A DNA stretch of 64,000 bases from Cohnella cholangitidis (GTDB lineage Bacteria > Bacillota > Bacilli > Paenibacillales > Paenibacillaceae): positions 4,265,501 through 4,329,500 of the forward strand of contig NZ_CP041969.1 of the NCBI RefSeq assembly GCF_014107495.1. The letters are read 5' to 3'. Below are positions 7,050 through 16,537 of the stretch, in pieces. The notes under the pieces are model-generated. The model made no database searches. It was given only the letters and a program-made list of their open reading frames with translations, and was not told where the DNA came from. A program made the position numbers and the translations under genes. The stretch's first letter is position 1; every line of letters starts with the position of its first letter.

Positions 7050-8723
7050 ATGAGCCAAAAATACGCTATCGGCGTTGATTACGGTACCCAATCGGGACGC
7101 GCGGTTCTCGTCGACCTGTCCAACGGACACGAAATCGCGGATCACGTTACCCCTTATCCTCACGGAGTTATCGACGAAATATTGCCTACGTCGGGCCAAG
7201 CGTTGGAGAACGATTGGGCGTTGCAGCATCCCGACGATTATTTGGAGGTGCTTCGTCGGTCCATTCCCGCGGTTCTGAAGCAATCCGGTATCGATCCATC
7301 CGACGTGATCGGGCTAGGGATCGACTTTACGGCTTGCACGATGCTGCCGGTCGATGAGCAAGGCGTCCCTCTCTGCTTCAAGCCGGAGTGGAAGGATAAC
7401 CCTCACGGCTGGGTGAAGTTATGGAAACATCACGCGGCGCAAGACGAGGCGGATCGCTTGAACGCGATCGCGGCGGAACGCGGGGAGAAATTCCTTCCGC
7501 GTTATGGCGGTAAGATTTCTTCGGAATGGATGATCGCGAAAGTATGGCAGATCGTGAACGAAGCTCCGGAAGTATACGAAGCAACCGATCTGTTCACGGA
7601 AGCAACGGACTGGGTTATCTCTCAGTTGACCGGCAATTTCGTGCGCAATAGCTGTACGGCAGGATACAAGTCCATCTGGCACAAGCAAGACGGTTACCCG
7701 AGCAAAGAGTTCTTCAAAGCGCTGGACCCTCGTTTGGAAAACTTGACGGAAACGAAGCTGCGCGGAGAGATCATGCCGCTCGGAACGAAGTCGGGCGAGC
7801 TGACGGAAGCGATGGCGAAGCTAACCGGCCTAAATGCGGGTACGGCAATCGCGGTCGGCAACGTGGACGCGCATGCCGCGGTTCCGGCTGTCGGCGTCGT
7901 GACGCCGGGCAAGCTCGTTATGGCTATGGGAACTTCGATCTGCCACATGCTGCTCGGAGAGAAAGAAGTAGAAGTGGAAGGCATGTGCGGAGTGGTCGAA
8001 GACGGAATCATTCCGGGTTATCTCGGGTACGAAGCCGGACAGTCCGCGGTAGGAGATATTTTCGAATGGTTCGTTGAAGAAGCGGTGCCTGCATACGTGA
8101 AGGAAGCGGCGGACAAAGACGGCGTCGGCGTTCACCAATGGCTGACCGAGCGGGCGGAAGCTTACAAGCCTGGAGAAACGGGCTTGCTGGCGTTGGATTG
8201 GTGGAATGGCAATCGCTCCGTGCTCGTAGATACGAATCTGACCGGCGTAATCGTCGGGTACAGCTTGCTGACCAAGCCGGAGGAAGTGTATCGTACGTTG
8301 CTGGAGGCGACGGCTTTCGGTACGCGCAAGATCATCGACGCGTTCCATAACAACGGCGTTCCGGTAGACGAAGTCTACGCTTGCGGCGGATTGCCGCAAC
8401 GCAACCGGCTATTGATGCAAATCTACGCGGACGTTACGAACCGCGAGATCAAAATCGCCGATTCCAAGCAGACGCCCGCGATCGGAGCGGCGATGTTCGG
8501 CGCGGTCGCGGCGGGAAGCGCCAAAGGCGGCTACGACAGTGTCGTGGACGCGGCCAAAGCGATGGCTCGCGTGCGCGAGGAGACGTTCAAGCCGATTCCG
8601 GCCAACGTTGCCGTGTACGAGAAGCTCTATCAAGAATACAGCACGCTGCACGATTATTTCGGCCGCGGCGCCAACGACGTCATGAAGCGTTTGAAATCGC
8701 TGAAGGATGACGCGTCGCATTAA
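7050..8723 (+). CDS. araB: Ribulokinase
   Basis: A FGGY-family sugar kinase of 557 residues, very close to Bacillus AraB. It phosphorylates L-ribulose with ATP. It begins with the phosphate-1 loop [30 protein letters not shown] and [12 protein letters not shown] follow, and the C-terminal ATP-binding half contains [20 protein letters not shown] and [22 protein letters not shown] precedes the ATG with good spacing, 51 bp after araD. A strong terminator closes the operon. Together with araD and araR it forms an arabinose unit that still needs araA and a transporter from elsewhere. Confidence 0.95.
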   Translation: MSQKYAIGVDYGTQSGRAVLVDLSNGHEIADHVTPYPHGVIDEILPTSGQALENDWALQHPDDYLEVLRRSIPAVLKQSGIDPSDVIGLGIDFTACTMLPVDEQGVPLCFKPEWKDNPHGWVKLWKHHAAQDEADRLNAIAAERGEKFLPRYGGKISSEWMIAKVWQIVNEAPEVYEATDLFTEATDWVISQLTGNFVRNSCTAGYKSIWHKQDGYPSKEFFKALDPRLENLTETKLRGEIMPLGTKSGELTEAMAKLTGLNAGTAIAVGNVDAHAAVPAVGVVTPGKLVMAMGTSICHMLLGEKEVEVEGMCGVVEDGIIPGYLGYEAGQSAVGDIFEWFVEEAVPAYVKEAADKDGVGVHQWLTERAEAYKPGETGLLALDWWNGNRSVLVDTNLTGVIVGYSLLTKPEEVYRTLLEATAFGTRKIIDAFHNNGVPVDEVYACGGLPQRNRLLMQIYADVTNREIKIADSKQTPAIGAAMFGAVAAGSAKGGYDSVVDAAKAMARVREETFKPIPANVAVYEKLYQEYSTLHDYFGRGANDVMKRLKSLKDDASH

Positions 8724-8739
8724 TCGGCGAGCTTTGATA

Positions 8740-8777
8740 AAAACTGCCCCATGAACAGCTTATGGGGCAGTTTTTAT
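8740..8777 (+). terminator. araDB terminator
   Basis: AAACTGCCCCAT pairs with ATGGGGCAGTTT around a short loop and is followed by TTTTTAT. A classical intrinsic terminator 17 bp after the araB stop. Confidence 0.9.
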
Positions 8778-9077
8778 ATTCGTATAGAAAAAATATCGAT
8801 ATTAATTTGTAGTTTTTAGGTAAGAACCTTTGCTCCTAAGTGACTCGGATTCTGGAAATAAGCGCGTGTGGTGGTACTATTTCATTTTCTAATTAGTTGT
8901 TCAGCCTCGCAGCCGTAAGTTAGTAACGGCGCAGTTGCCTTAATTCGGAAAAATGAACACCATGTGTGAGAATAGTGCGGCTTAACCGCCTTATCATACT
9001 CTCGCAGAATGCGATCGGATTGGTCAGTTCCATGAATCGCAGGTTAGTTAGGCTGCTCGCCGGTTACGGCGTTTGTT
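8778..9077. other. Gene-free stretch with degenerate copies of an intergenic repeat
   Basis: No convincing ORF is present: the 75-codon frame at 8966 has no ribosome site or family resemblance. Segments such as GCGGCTTAACCGCCTTAT (about 8983) and GCAGGTTAGT (about 9041) resemble parts of the tandem repeat at 31,530-31,714 read on its minus strand. This stretch may therefore hold decayed members of the same family. Confidence 0.35.
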
Positions 9078-9106
9078 TTGTTTTCTCATCCCGGTTTTTG
9101 TATGAT
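9078..9106 (+). promoter_or_regulatory. Sigma-A-type promoter of the TVP38-like gene
   Basis: TTGTTT at 9078-9083 and TATGAT at 9101-9106 are separated by 17 bp, about 40 bp upstream of the start codon. Confidence 0.5.
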
Positions 9107-9147
9107 ACGAATAGACAGATGGAAAACAAAGGAAGGGGCTTGTCCGT

Positions 9148-9795
9148 TTGCGTCGTTCTATGGTGTGGAAAATCGCGGCCGCTATCCTCATAGTGGCTGC
9201 CCTGCTATGGTTTGATCTTAAATATTTGAAGTTGAACCCGGAGTCGATTCGAACGTGGGTGCTGTCGTTCGGATGGGTGGCTCCGGTTCTTTATATTGCG
9301 ATGTATATCGCGCGTCCGTTTATCCTATTCCCGGCTTCGGTCTTATCCATGGCGGGAGGGTTGGCGTTCGGAACGTGGTTGGGCATGGTGTATACGTTGG
9401 TCGGAGCGGTTACAGGAGCGGTTCTGTCCTTTCTGCTGGCGAGGAAAATAGGAGGCAGCTTTTTTCGGGGGAAAGAGGATCCGAGGCTGGAAAAGATAGA
9501 ACGGGCTATGGAGAGGAAAGGATTCATGATGGTGCTGTTGCTGCGGATCGCTCCTTTCGTCCCGTTCGATTTGGTCAGTTACGCGGCGGGCGTAGCCCGC
9601 GTGCCTTTGCGGGCGTTTCTTCCCGCGACGATCATCGGAACGTTGCCGGGAACTTTCGCTTATAACTTCCTAGGTTCCAGTCTAACCAAAGGGAGCTGGC
9701 AGCAATTCGCGATTGCCGGATGCGTGTTCGCCGTTGCTCTATCCGTCCCATTCCTGTTCCGCCGCAAGGTGGAACAGGAGATGGAAGGGAATTGA
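9148..9795 (+). CDS. TVP38/TMEM64 (VTT/DedA-like) membrane protein
   Basis: A 215-residue polytopic protein. A first helix (about 8-22) is followed by the VTT domain. It has the signature re-entrant segments RPFILFPASVLSMAGGLAFG and LLRIAPFVPFDLVSYAAG, then Gly-rich TIIGTLPGTFAYNFLG and a last helix at about 187-205. Members of this superfamily are implicated in lipid scrambling or proton-coupled transport; the specific substrate here is unknown. TTG at 9148 has GGAAGGGG 9 nt upstream; the ATG four codons on is the alternative start. It is monocistronic and convergent with the Gly/Pro-repeat gene. Confidence 0.85.
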   Translation: MRRSMVWKIAAAILIVAALLWFDLKYLKLNPESIRTWVLSFGWVAPVLYIAMYIARPFILFPASVLSMAGGLAFGTWLGMVYTLVGAVTGAVLSFLLARKIGGSFFRGKEDPRLEKIERAMERKGFMMVLLLRIAPFVPFDLVSYAAGVARVPLRAFLPATIIGTLPGTFAYNFLGSSLTKGSWQQFAIAGCVFAVALSVPFLFRRKVEQEMEGN

Positions 9796-9799
9796 ACGG

Positions 9800-10797
9800 T
9801 CAGAGAGGAAGCGGAACTGCACCCGTGAATGAAAGGAAAAGCTCAAGGCCGACGATGCTTCCGGGCTCAGCGGGAAAGTTCAGAAGCGTCTGCGGGATCA
9901 CTCGCCCATTGTAGCGAAGACGTACCGTCGTTGTTCCGAAGATTGGAATTCCGGCAACGCTGCGGATGAAGCCGGCCGGTCCGAAGCCGACTAAGCCGGT
10001 GGACTCCAATGCTTGGCGGATCGTGATTCCCGGAAAGAACGGGATGAAGTTCGTAAAGTTGATTCTAGGGAACGCCGCTCCTCCGGTGATTCTTACCGTT
10101 ATGAAGGCAGGCGGAATCGGGAACGGTCCAGGTCCCGGGAAAGGCGGTGGCGGGAACGGTCCAGGTCCCGGGAAAGGCGGAGGCGGAGGCGGGAACGGTC
10201 CGGGTCCAGGTCCGGGTCCGGGAACGGCGGAGGCGGGAAACCCGGACCTCCAGGTCCGCCGGGACCGCCCGGTCCGGGGAACATACCGCCGCCCGGACCC
10301 CCGGGTCCGCCGGGATCGCCCGGTCCGGGGAACATACCGCCACCCGGACCCCCGGGTCCGCCGGGGCCGCCCGGTCCGGGGAACATACCGCCACCCGGAC
10401 CTCCGGGTCCGCCGGGACCGCCCGGTCCGGGGAACATACCGCCACCCGGACCTCCGGGTCCGCCGAGACCGCCCGGTCCGGGGAACATCCCGCCGCCCGG
10501 ACCCCCGGGTCCGCCGAACAAGCCGCCTCCTTGCCCTCCAAACAAGCCTCCTAGCAACCCTCTTTGTTGCTCTTTCGGGAAAACCCACCATGGAATTTGC
10601 CGAGTCTGGTAGGCCGGTTGTTCCTCGTTCTGATGCAAATGCACAACGTCGTCTTTGGGCGACTCTTTTTTATTGGATTTGCCGGATACGGCTTTAAGTT
10701 GAGGTTGCGCGGACTGACGGGATGAGAGCTTCGCTTTCGGATCAGCGGGAGCTTTGCGCAATTGCGGCTTCGCATCCGTCGACCGTAGTTTCGACAT
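9800..10797 (-). CDS. Gly/Pro-repeat protein with conserved-looking C-terminal domain, interrupted by a frameshift
   Basis: The start is ATG at 10797 behind AAAGGAGGAA. The N-terminal part is basic (MSKLRSTDAKPQLRK). A WWVFPKEQQRG segment and a Gly-rich stretch follow, then five 17-residue repeats of the type GGMFPGPGGPGGPGGPG. After FPPPPFP the frame is lost. The continuation lies in another frame and runs to 9800: PGPGPGPFPPPP stretches, then a globular domain of about 100 residues (FITVRITGG, then TIRQALESTGLVGFGP, RLRYNGRVIP and PGSIVGLEL). Homologous repeat units read TCCCGGGAA on the plus strand, whereas the break reads TCCGGGAA, so one C near 10,218 is missing. The C-terminal domain loosely recalls beta-grasp/DUF4430-like folds. 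A surface or spore-coat role is possible but unproven. Confidence 0.55.
10247..10501 (-). repeat. 51-bp coding minisatellite (5 units)
   Basis: Five in-frame 51-bp units encode GGMFPGPGGPGGPGGPG with single substitutions (GL, DP). The core GAACATACC/GAACATCCC recurs every 51 bp on the plus strand. Unit number is a likely site of length variation. Confidence 0.85.
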
Positions 10798-11022
10798 CGT
10801 TGTTCCTCCTTTGCCCATGGGCGTTTGACGATTAATGCAGGATATGCGCCCACCCTCATTCAGGTACCATATTCTCCTGGGTACCCGAAACGCGAAGTTA
10901 AAAAAACGAAAAAAATGTGCTCTTTTGTGAAAAGACGGAAGTTGGCTCCCCCACTATGATAAAAGTGGGAAAGCTACTGAACAGGAATTCCGGCCGACCC
11001 GCCGCGAAGGAGGTTTCTTGCG

Positions 11023-12042
11023 ATGAAAAAACAGCTCTTATTAATCGTCTATGGATTGGTTACGGGCTTATTCGCATTGTTTTTCTGGTACTTCGGCTTT
11101 CGCGAGGATAATCGGGACGAGTGGAACGAGAATCCGATCGGCCTGATGGGAAGCATGGAAGAGAAATACGTGATGGTCACCTTTCAATCCGGGTTGGATT
11201 ATTGGAAGAGCATCATGAAGGGATTCGAGGATGCCGCGCAGGTGCTGAACGTTTCCGTGGAATTCCGGGGAGCTTCCCAGTATGACGCGAACGAAGAAAT
11301 TACGGTCTTGGAACAGGTCATCGCCATGAAGCCTGCGGGCATTGCCGTCACGGCGATTAATCCGGAAGCGTTGGTAGGAACGATCGACAAGGCGATTAAG
11401 GCGGGCATTCCCGTCGTGCTGTTCGATTCCGATTCGCCGAGCAGCAAGGCTTATTCTTTTTTGGGGACGGACAATTACGGCGCGGGGGCCCAAGCGGCGC
11501 GCGAACTTGGCAGGCTGCTGTCCGGACAAGGGAAAGCAGCCGTAGTTACCCAGCCTAATCAATTGAACCACGAGGAGAGAACCAAAGGATTTACCGAAAC
11601 GTTAAAGCAAGAGTTTCCGGCCATCCAAGTCGTACGAATCGCGGACGGAAGAGGAAAGATTCAAGAGTCGGAGAAAGTTGCCAAAGCCATCTTGCGGCAA
11701 TATCCGGACCTGGACGGGTTCTTCGCGACGCAAGCGAACGGAGGAGTCGGGATCGGGAAAGCTCTTAAGGAATCGGGGGTGGCGAAAAGCAAAGTCGTCA
11801 TCGGATTCGATACCGACAAAGGAACGCTGGATTTGGTCAAGGACGGAACGATTAACGCGACGATCGCGCAGGGAACATGGAATATGGGTTACTGGTCATT
11901 GCTCGAACTGTTTCACCAGCATCACGACCTGGTCCAACCTAACAGCGAAGATATATACGGCGCCCATCCGCTCCCGTCTTTCATCGATACCGGCGTGACG
12001 ATCGTAACTCAAGACAACGTGGACAACTATTACGCCAAATAG
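11023..12042 (+). CDS. Membrane-anchored sugar-binding protein, sensor partner of the adjacent kinase
   Basis: A 339-residue periplasmic-binding-protein fold of the ribose/galactose type (Peripla_BP_4). The N-terminus has one hydrophobic helix (residues about 5-23, LLLIVYGLVTGLFALFFWYFG) but no lipobox cysteine, so it is probably an uncleaved anchor facing outward. Binding-fold landmarks are GLDYWKSIMKGFEDAA, AVTAINPEAL, VVLFDSDSPSSKAYSFLGTDN and GFDTDKGTLD. It lies 22 bp upstream of a YesM-type kinase and its regulator. This is the gene order of PBP-LytS-YesN sensing modules such as XylFII-LytS of clostridia. I infer it binds a sugar and signals to the kinase rather than feeding a transporter. 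Confidence 0.82.
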   Translation: MKKQLLLIVYGLVTGLFALFFWYFGFREDNRDEWNENPIGLMGSMEEKYVMVTFQSGLDYWKSIMKGFEDAAQVLNVSVEFRGASQYDANEEITVLEQVIAMKPAGIAVTAINPEALVGTIDKAIKAGIPVVLFDSDSPSSKAYSFLGTDNYGAGAQAARELGRLLSGQGKAAVVTQPNQLNHEERTKGFTETLKQEFPAIQVVRIADGRGKIQESEKVAKAILRQYPDLDGFFATQANGGVGIGKALKESGVAKSKVVIGFDTDKGTLDLVKDGTINATIAQGTWNMGYWSLLELFHQHHDLVQPNSEDIYGAHPLPSFIDTGVTIVTQDNVDNYYAK

Positions 12043-12064
12043 GGGGAGCGGGGGAGGTTCGCGT

Positions 12065-13879
12065 ATGCATTCTTATGACAATCGGGAAGGCCGTTCGTTT
12101 TTTGGAGGGTTGCTGCCGAAAAACTTACCTATCCGATACAAATTGCTCGTGCACTTTTTGCTGATTACGATTTTACCGTCATTGGTATTGGGCGTTCTGA
12201 CCGACTGGGTCGTCAACCGGATCATCGAAAGGCAAATGAACGAGAACACGCTGCAGTTAATTTCCAAGGTCAATCGTTCGATCGAATTTTATGTCGGGAA
12301 CGTACAGAATACGACTTATCTGATCTCCTTTAATCCGCAAGTCCGCGGTTTTCTCGACGAGGAGAAACCCGATCAGGCGAACCGGGACGAAGCATTGGAA
12401 TTCATGAGAGGATTTTCGACGCTTCAGACGGAGATCGCGGGCATTATGGTCGTGAACTCTCATGGGGAATATCTAAGCAACGATATGTATTCGCGTTCTT
12501 CGGCCAAAGATCTGACGTTGGAGCCGTGGTATCAGGAAGCGGTCGCGGGCAAGGGGATTTTCCAAGTCATCGGGCATCCTTACGGGCGCAACGTGACGAC
12601 TCACGCGAATTATAAGGATAATGAAGTCGTGTCCGCCGTGAGAGCGATCCTTGATCCGGATACGCAGAAAGTGTTGGGCGTCGTGCTGATCGATTTGAAA
12701 TTGAGGGTTATCGTAGAGGCGGCGCAAGATATCCAATTAGGAAAAACCGGACTGCTGATGGTCATGGACGAGAAGGGGGAGTCCGTATACGTGCCTAAGC
12801 AGCTGGGGTTTCAATCCATTCCTTTAATGTGGTTGAAAGGACAAGCATCCGGACAATTCGTCGAGACGGTCAACGGAAGGGAACTGCAGTTTATTTTCCG
12901 CAAATCCTCCTTTACCAATTGGTCGACGATCGGGGTATTCTCCACGGAAGAGGCTGCTCCCGAAGTCCGTCAAATCCGGTTATACGTCGGGACTTTCGTC
13001 TTTGTCGTTTGTTTATTGGGAATAACGGCCTCATTTGCTTTGTCCCACGGGATTTCGCGACCTATTCACCGGTTGATGGCCTTTATGCAACGCGCGGAGT
13101 CCGGGGATTTGACGACCCGTTATTGGGGCGACGGGAGAGACGAAGTCGGAATGCTGGGGCGCAGCTACAATAGCATGCTGACCAAAATCAACGAATTGCT
13201 CCAGCTGACGGAGAAACAGGAAAAGCAGAAGAGGGAGGCCGAACTGCGTATTCTTCAAGCGCAAATCAAACCTCATTTCCTGTACAACACGTTGGATACG
13301 ATCCATTGGATGGCCCGCAAGCAGGGAGCGGAGGACGTCTCGGAAATGGTGGAAGCCTTGTCGAAGCTGTTCCGAATCGGCCTGAGCAAGGGGAACGAGT
13401 TCATCCCGCTGGCGGAGGAGTTCGATCATATTCGCAGCTATTTGCAAATTCAGAAGCTTCGCTACAAAGATAAGTTGCAATACTCTCTTGAGCTCGATCC
13501 CGACATCGCGCATATCCCCGTATTGAAGATCATTCTGCAGCCCATAGTGGAAAACGCGATCTACCATGGGATCAAGGAACGTCGGGGACCGGGCAACATT
13601 ACCGTAAAAGGAACGCTTAGGAAAGATCGGATTCGCCTGTCCGTAAGCGACGACGGAGTGGGCATCCCGGAAGAGACTTTGCTCCGGATGCGAGAACGAA
13701 TGAACGATCCGAGAATTACCCAGATGGAAACCTCGGGTTCCGGATACGGGCTTGCCAACGTGCAAGCGCGATTGAAATTAACCTACGGTACGGACGATTG
13801 CGGAATCACGATCGAAAGCGAACGGGGAATCGGAACTACCGTATCGCTGATCTATCCGATCCATGCGGAGGAGGGGTAG
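12065..13879 (+). CDS. YesM/LytS-type sensor histidine kinase
   Basis: A 604-residue membrane kinase with transmembrane helices at about residues 27-48 and 305-325. They bracket an extracellular dCache-like domain of about 250 residues. A HAMP linker follows (about 327-380), then the His_kinase/HATPase pair of the YesM class. The phosphoacceptor His404 lies in IKPHFLYNTLDTIHW. The N-box is IVENAIYHG (Asn497), and the G-boxes are DDGVGIPEE and GSGYGLANVQARL. The gene ends in TAG 2 bp before the start of its response regulator, showing tight coupling. With the preceding binding protein it forms a three-gene sugar sensor that probably controls the mannanase/importer block downstream. Confidence 0.9.
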   Translation: MHSYDNREGRSFFGGLLPKNLPIRYKLLVHFLLITILPSLVLGVLTDWVVNRIIERQMNENTLQLISKVNRSIEFYVGNVQNTTYLISFNPQVRGFLDEEKPDQANRDEALEFMRGFSTLQTEIAGIMVVNSHGEYLSNDMYSRSSAKDLTLEPWYQEAVAGKGIFQVIGHPYGRNVTTHANYKDNEVVSAVRAILDPDTQKVLGVVLIDLKLRVIVEAAQDIQLGKTGLLMVMDEKGESVYVPKQLGFQSIPLMWLKGQASGQFVETVNGRELQFIFRKSSFTNWSTIGVFSTEEAAPEVRQIRLYVGTFVFVVCLLGITASFALSHGISRPIHRLMAFMQRAESGDLTTRYWGDGRDEVGMLGRSYNSMLTKINELLQLTEKQEKQKREAELRILQAQIKPHFLYNTLDTIHWMARKQGAEDVSEMVEALSKLFRIGLSKGNEFIPLAEEFDHIRSYLQIQKLRYKDKLQYSLELDPDIAHIPVLKIILQPIVENAIYHGIKERRGPGNITVKGTLRKDRIRLSVSDDGVGIPEETLLRMRERMNDPRITQMETSGSGYGLANVQARLKLTYGTDDCGITIESERGIGTTVSLIYPIHAEEG

Positions 13880-13881
13880 CC

Positions 13882-15108
13882 ATGGCTTTATCGAAGATTA
13901 ATTCCTGGAAGGTCCTGATTGCCGACGATGAACCGATCATTCGCGAGGGCCTTCGGGAAGCCGTTGATTGGCAAGCTATAGGGTTGGAGGTCGTAGCGGA
14001 GGCGGAGGATGGCGAAGAAGCGCTGGAACTGGCGATCAAGCATCAAGTCGACGTCATGCTCGTCGATCTCAACATGCCGATCAAGAATGGCTTAATGCTT
14101 ATCCAGGAAGCCAAGCAGTTGCTTCCTTCGTGCCGGATCGTGATCGTATCCGGGCACGACGAGTTCAATTACGCCCAACAAGCCGTCCATTTCGGGGTGG
14201 ATGAATATATCCTGAAACCGGCCAATCCCGGACACCTGACCGAGGTGCTGAGCAGGATCGCCGGTCAACTGGAACAAACCAAAGCTCAGGAGAAGCATTT
14301 CGAGCAAGCTTCCCGCCAAATCCGTAAAAACATTCCGCTGCTCAGGGAGAGATTTTGCAACGAATGGATCGAGGAGGCGGTCAACGAGAAGGAAGTTCAG
14401 GAGCAATTGCGGTTTCTTGATTTGCCGGATACGCCTCCTTCCCTATTCGGAATCGTCCGCTGGCCTGAGATCGATCTGGGTCAATCCGTTCGCTCGGAAC
14501 GGGATCGCCAGCTTATGCTGTTCGCGATCGAGAACATCGCCGAGGAGATCATTTCTCCCTACGCGCAAGTTTTGTTTCGGGATCCGCTTGGATTTATTTG
14601 CGTTATCGTCTGGAATACGACGGACGCGTCTTTGTTCGCGGCGATCGAGCAAGCCGTAACCCAATACCTCAAACTGCAGATCGTCGCTCAAGGCGAACCG
14701 GTCGAGCAAGGGTTCGACGGCGTGGCCGCGGCCTATCGCAAAGCCAAGAGCGGCGTCTACAAGGAAGCTTCCATATCTCCGCTCGTGCGAAGGGCAAGGC
14801 AGTATTTGCGCGACCATTACGCCGATAAGGAGCTTTCCTTGGAAGGAACGGCTAACGCCATCGGGGTGTCGTCCGTCTACTTAAGCCGCTTATTCAAGCA
14901 GGAGCTCGGAATTACTTTCGTCACGCTGGTGACCCAGCTTCGCATATCCAAATCGGTTCAACTGCTTAGCTCGACCAATCGCAGCATCGCGGATATCGCC
15001 GAAGCCGTCGGATACGACTCGCAGCACTATTTCAGCACGGCGTTCAAAAAAACGGTAGGCGTATCCCCTATCCGTTATCGTAAAGGCGAAGCTTTCGAAG
15101 AAGAGTGA
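13882..15108 (+). CDS. YesN-type response regulator (REC + AraC)
   Basis: A 408-residue regulator. The receiver domain occupies about residues 9-125 with acidic pocket D15/D16, phosphoacceptor D62 (MLVDLNMP) and conserved lysine in YILKPA. A variable linker follows. The C-terminal double helix-turn-helix of AraC type occupies about residues 310-405 (LSLEGTANAIGVSSVYLSRLFKQ, then IADIAEAVGYDSQHYFS). ATG at 13882 was chosen because GGAGGAGGGG lies just upstream, overlapping the kinase end; an upstream in-frame start would lie inside the kinase gene. Likely targets are the mannanase and ChvE-like importer promoters. Confidence 0.9.
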   Translation: MALSKINSWKVLIADDEPIIREGLREAVDWQAIGLEVVAEAEDGEEALELAIKHQVDVMLVDLNMPIKNGLMLIQEAKQLLPSCRIVIVSGHDEFNYAQQAVHFGVDEYILKPANPGHLTEVLSRIAGQLEQTKAQEKHFEQASRQIRKNIPLLRERFCNEWIEEAVNEKEVQEQLRFLDLPDTPPSLFGIVRWPEIDLGQSVRSERDRQLMLFAIENIAEEIISPYAQVLFRDPLGFICVIVWNTTDASLFAAIEQAVTQYLKLQIVAQGEPVEQGFDGVAAAYRKAKSGVYKEASISPLVRRARQYLRDHYADKELSLEGTANAIGVSSVYLSRLFKQELGITFVTLVTQLRISKSVQLLSSTNRSIADIAEAVGYDSQHYFSTAFKKTVGVSPIRYRKGEAFEEE

Positions 15109-15227
15109 GGGCGAATCGAACGAAATTTGGACATTTTTCGGGGCGAATATTGTTATCGTAGGGGGATACGGATATCATGTAAGAAGAGATTTCGTATCGA
15201 TTGTTTATGAAGGGGCTGCTGTAACCT

Positions 15228-16232
15228 ATGAAATCCGGAGTGACTATGCGAGATATCGCGGATAAGCTGGGAATCAGCGTAGTTACCGTCTCTAAAGCGC
15301 TTAGCGACAAAGAAGGCGTCGGCGAAGAATTGAAGCGCAAAATCAAGGAACTGGCCAGCGAAATGGGATATCGAATGAATGTCATGGCCAAAGCGATGAA
15401 GGAAGGATATACCTATAACATAGGGATCATCGTTGCCGAACGTTTCACGGGCGTATCTCCGTCCTTCTATCAACAATTTCACCAGCATATCGTCAAATCG
15501 CTGGAGGAATACCGCTATTCCGCGATCCTTCATATCTTGTCCGCCCAGGACGAAGAGCAGTTCGTCATGCCTTGGATATATCAGGAGAAGAAGGTAGACG
15601 GATTCATCATTTTGGGCCATATCCACAAAAGTTATATCGAGATGCTCCACCAGGCCGATACTCCGGTCGTGTTTCTGGACTTTTACACGGATCAAGAGCG
15701 AATGGACACCGTCATCACCGATAATTTCTATGCCATGTACGAAATGACGAATTACCTAATCAACTGCGGACATCGAAAAATCGCGTTTGTAGGAAATCTT
15801 TATTCTACCAGCAGCATACAGGATCGTTTCTTGGGCTATTACAAATCGTTGCTAGAACATAACCTCAAATTGGATGAACGGTATATTATTAACGATCGGG
15901 ACGAGAGAGGTCGTTTTATCGACATTCAGTTGCCCGACGAAATGCCGACGGCATTCGTATGCAACTGCGACCAAGTCGCTTATGAACTCATGATTGTACT
16001 AAAAGCCAACGGTTATAAGATTCCGGACGATTGCTCGGTTGTCGGTTTCGACAATGATATTTTCTCGACTCTATGCGAGCCGAAATTAACGACCGTCGAG
16101 GTTAATATGCCTGAAATGGCAAGAGTGGCCGCGAAGTTCATGATCAAAAAGGTGACGAATAAGAGCTCGAGTTTCGGAAGGGTGCTCATAAAAGGGAAAA
16201 TCATTCGCAGGGAATCCGTCAAAAAATTGTAA
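15228..16232 (+). CDS. LacI-family transcriptional regulator
   Basis: 334 residues. The helix-turn-helix is at about 5-25 (VTMRDIADKLGISVVTVSKAL) with the hinge helix KEGVGEELKRKIKELASEMGY. A periplasmic-binding-type effector domain follows, with the dimer-interface segments GFDNDIFSTL and LTTVEVNMPEMA near the end. It is transcribed toward the mannanase and ends in its own terminator, so it could repress the mannanase promoter. The ligand is unknown; context suggests a manno-oligosaccharide or related sugar. Confidence 0.88.
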   Translation: MKSGVTMRDIADKLGISVVTVSKALSDKEGVGEELKRKIKELASEMGYRMNVMAKAMKEGYTYNIGIIVAERFTGVSPSFYQQFHQHIVKSLEEYRYSAILHILSAQDEEQFVMPWIYQEKKVDGFIILGHIHKSYIEMLHQADTPVVFLDFYTDQERMDTVITDNFYAMYEMTNYLINCGHRKIAFVGNLYSTSSIQDRFLGYYKSLLEHNLKLDERYIINDRDERGRFIDIQLPDEMPTAFVCNCDQVAYELMIVLKANGYKIPDDCSVVGFDNDIFSTLCEPKLTTVEVNMPEMARVAAKFMIKKVTNKSSSFGRVLIKGKIIRRESVKKL

Positions 16233-16247
16233 GAACGCTTTGATTCG

Positions 16248-16284
16248 TAAGAGATCCGGACGCATCCGGCTCTCTTTTTTTTTG
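16248..16284 (+). terminator. Terminator after the LacI-family gene
   Basis: Arms AGAG-ATCCGGA and TCCGG-CTCTCT around a CGCA loop, followed by nine T. Confidence 0.8.
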
Positions 16285-16291
16285 TTATTTA

Positions 16292-16320
16292 TTGACATTG
16301 AAACGCTTTCATTTTACAAT
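16292..16320 (+). promoter_or_regulatory. Mannanase promoter with cre-like site in the spacer
   Basis: TTGACA (16292-16297), 17-bp spacer, TACAAT (16315-16320). The sequence ATTGAAACGCTTTCAT at 16297-16312 matches the CcpA cre consensus WTGNAANCGNWNNCWW except at one position. It also has dyad symmetry that a LacI-family protein could use. The leader to the start codon is about 210 nt. Confidence 0.7.
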
Positions 16321-16537
16321 TAGTTTTGTTAGCTTAACGATAACCTAAATTATTGCTAACTTCTTGTTTAGTCGTAAAGCTAATTACTGAGTTCCCGAAG
16401 CTCAAGCGGCCATCTACAAAGGGATATGGGAGGTGAGCGAGTCTTCTACCCAAAGGAATGTAAGTGCTTACAATGCGGTGGCTTCATTGGATTGCGGTAA
16501 GTTACGGATTTACATTTCTAGTAATGGAGGGTTAATG

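Noticed and set aside
8966-9193. 75-codon plus-strand ORF before the TVP38-like gene
   Set aside because: It overlaps the promoter and start of the real gene in another frame and has no ribosome site.
10013-10612. Plus-strand frame encoding a collagen-like GPPGPPG repeat
   Set aside because: It is antisense to the minus-strand Gly/Pro-repeat gene, which has the good ribosome site and the globular C-terminal domain. GPP arises because the complement of GGN/CCN-rich repeats is again GGN/CCN-rich. The Arg-rich N-terminus is not protein-like.
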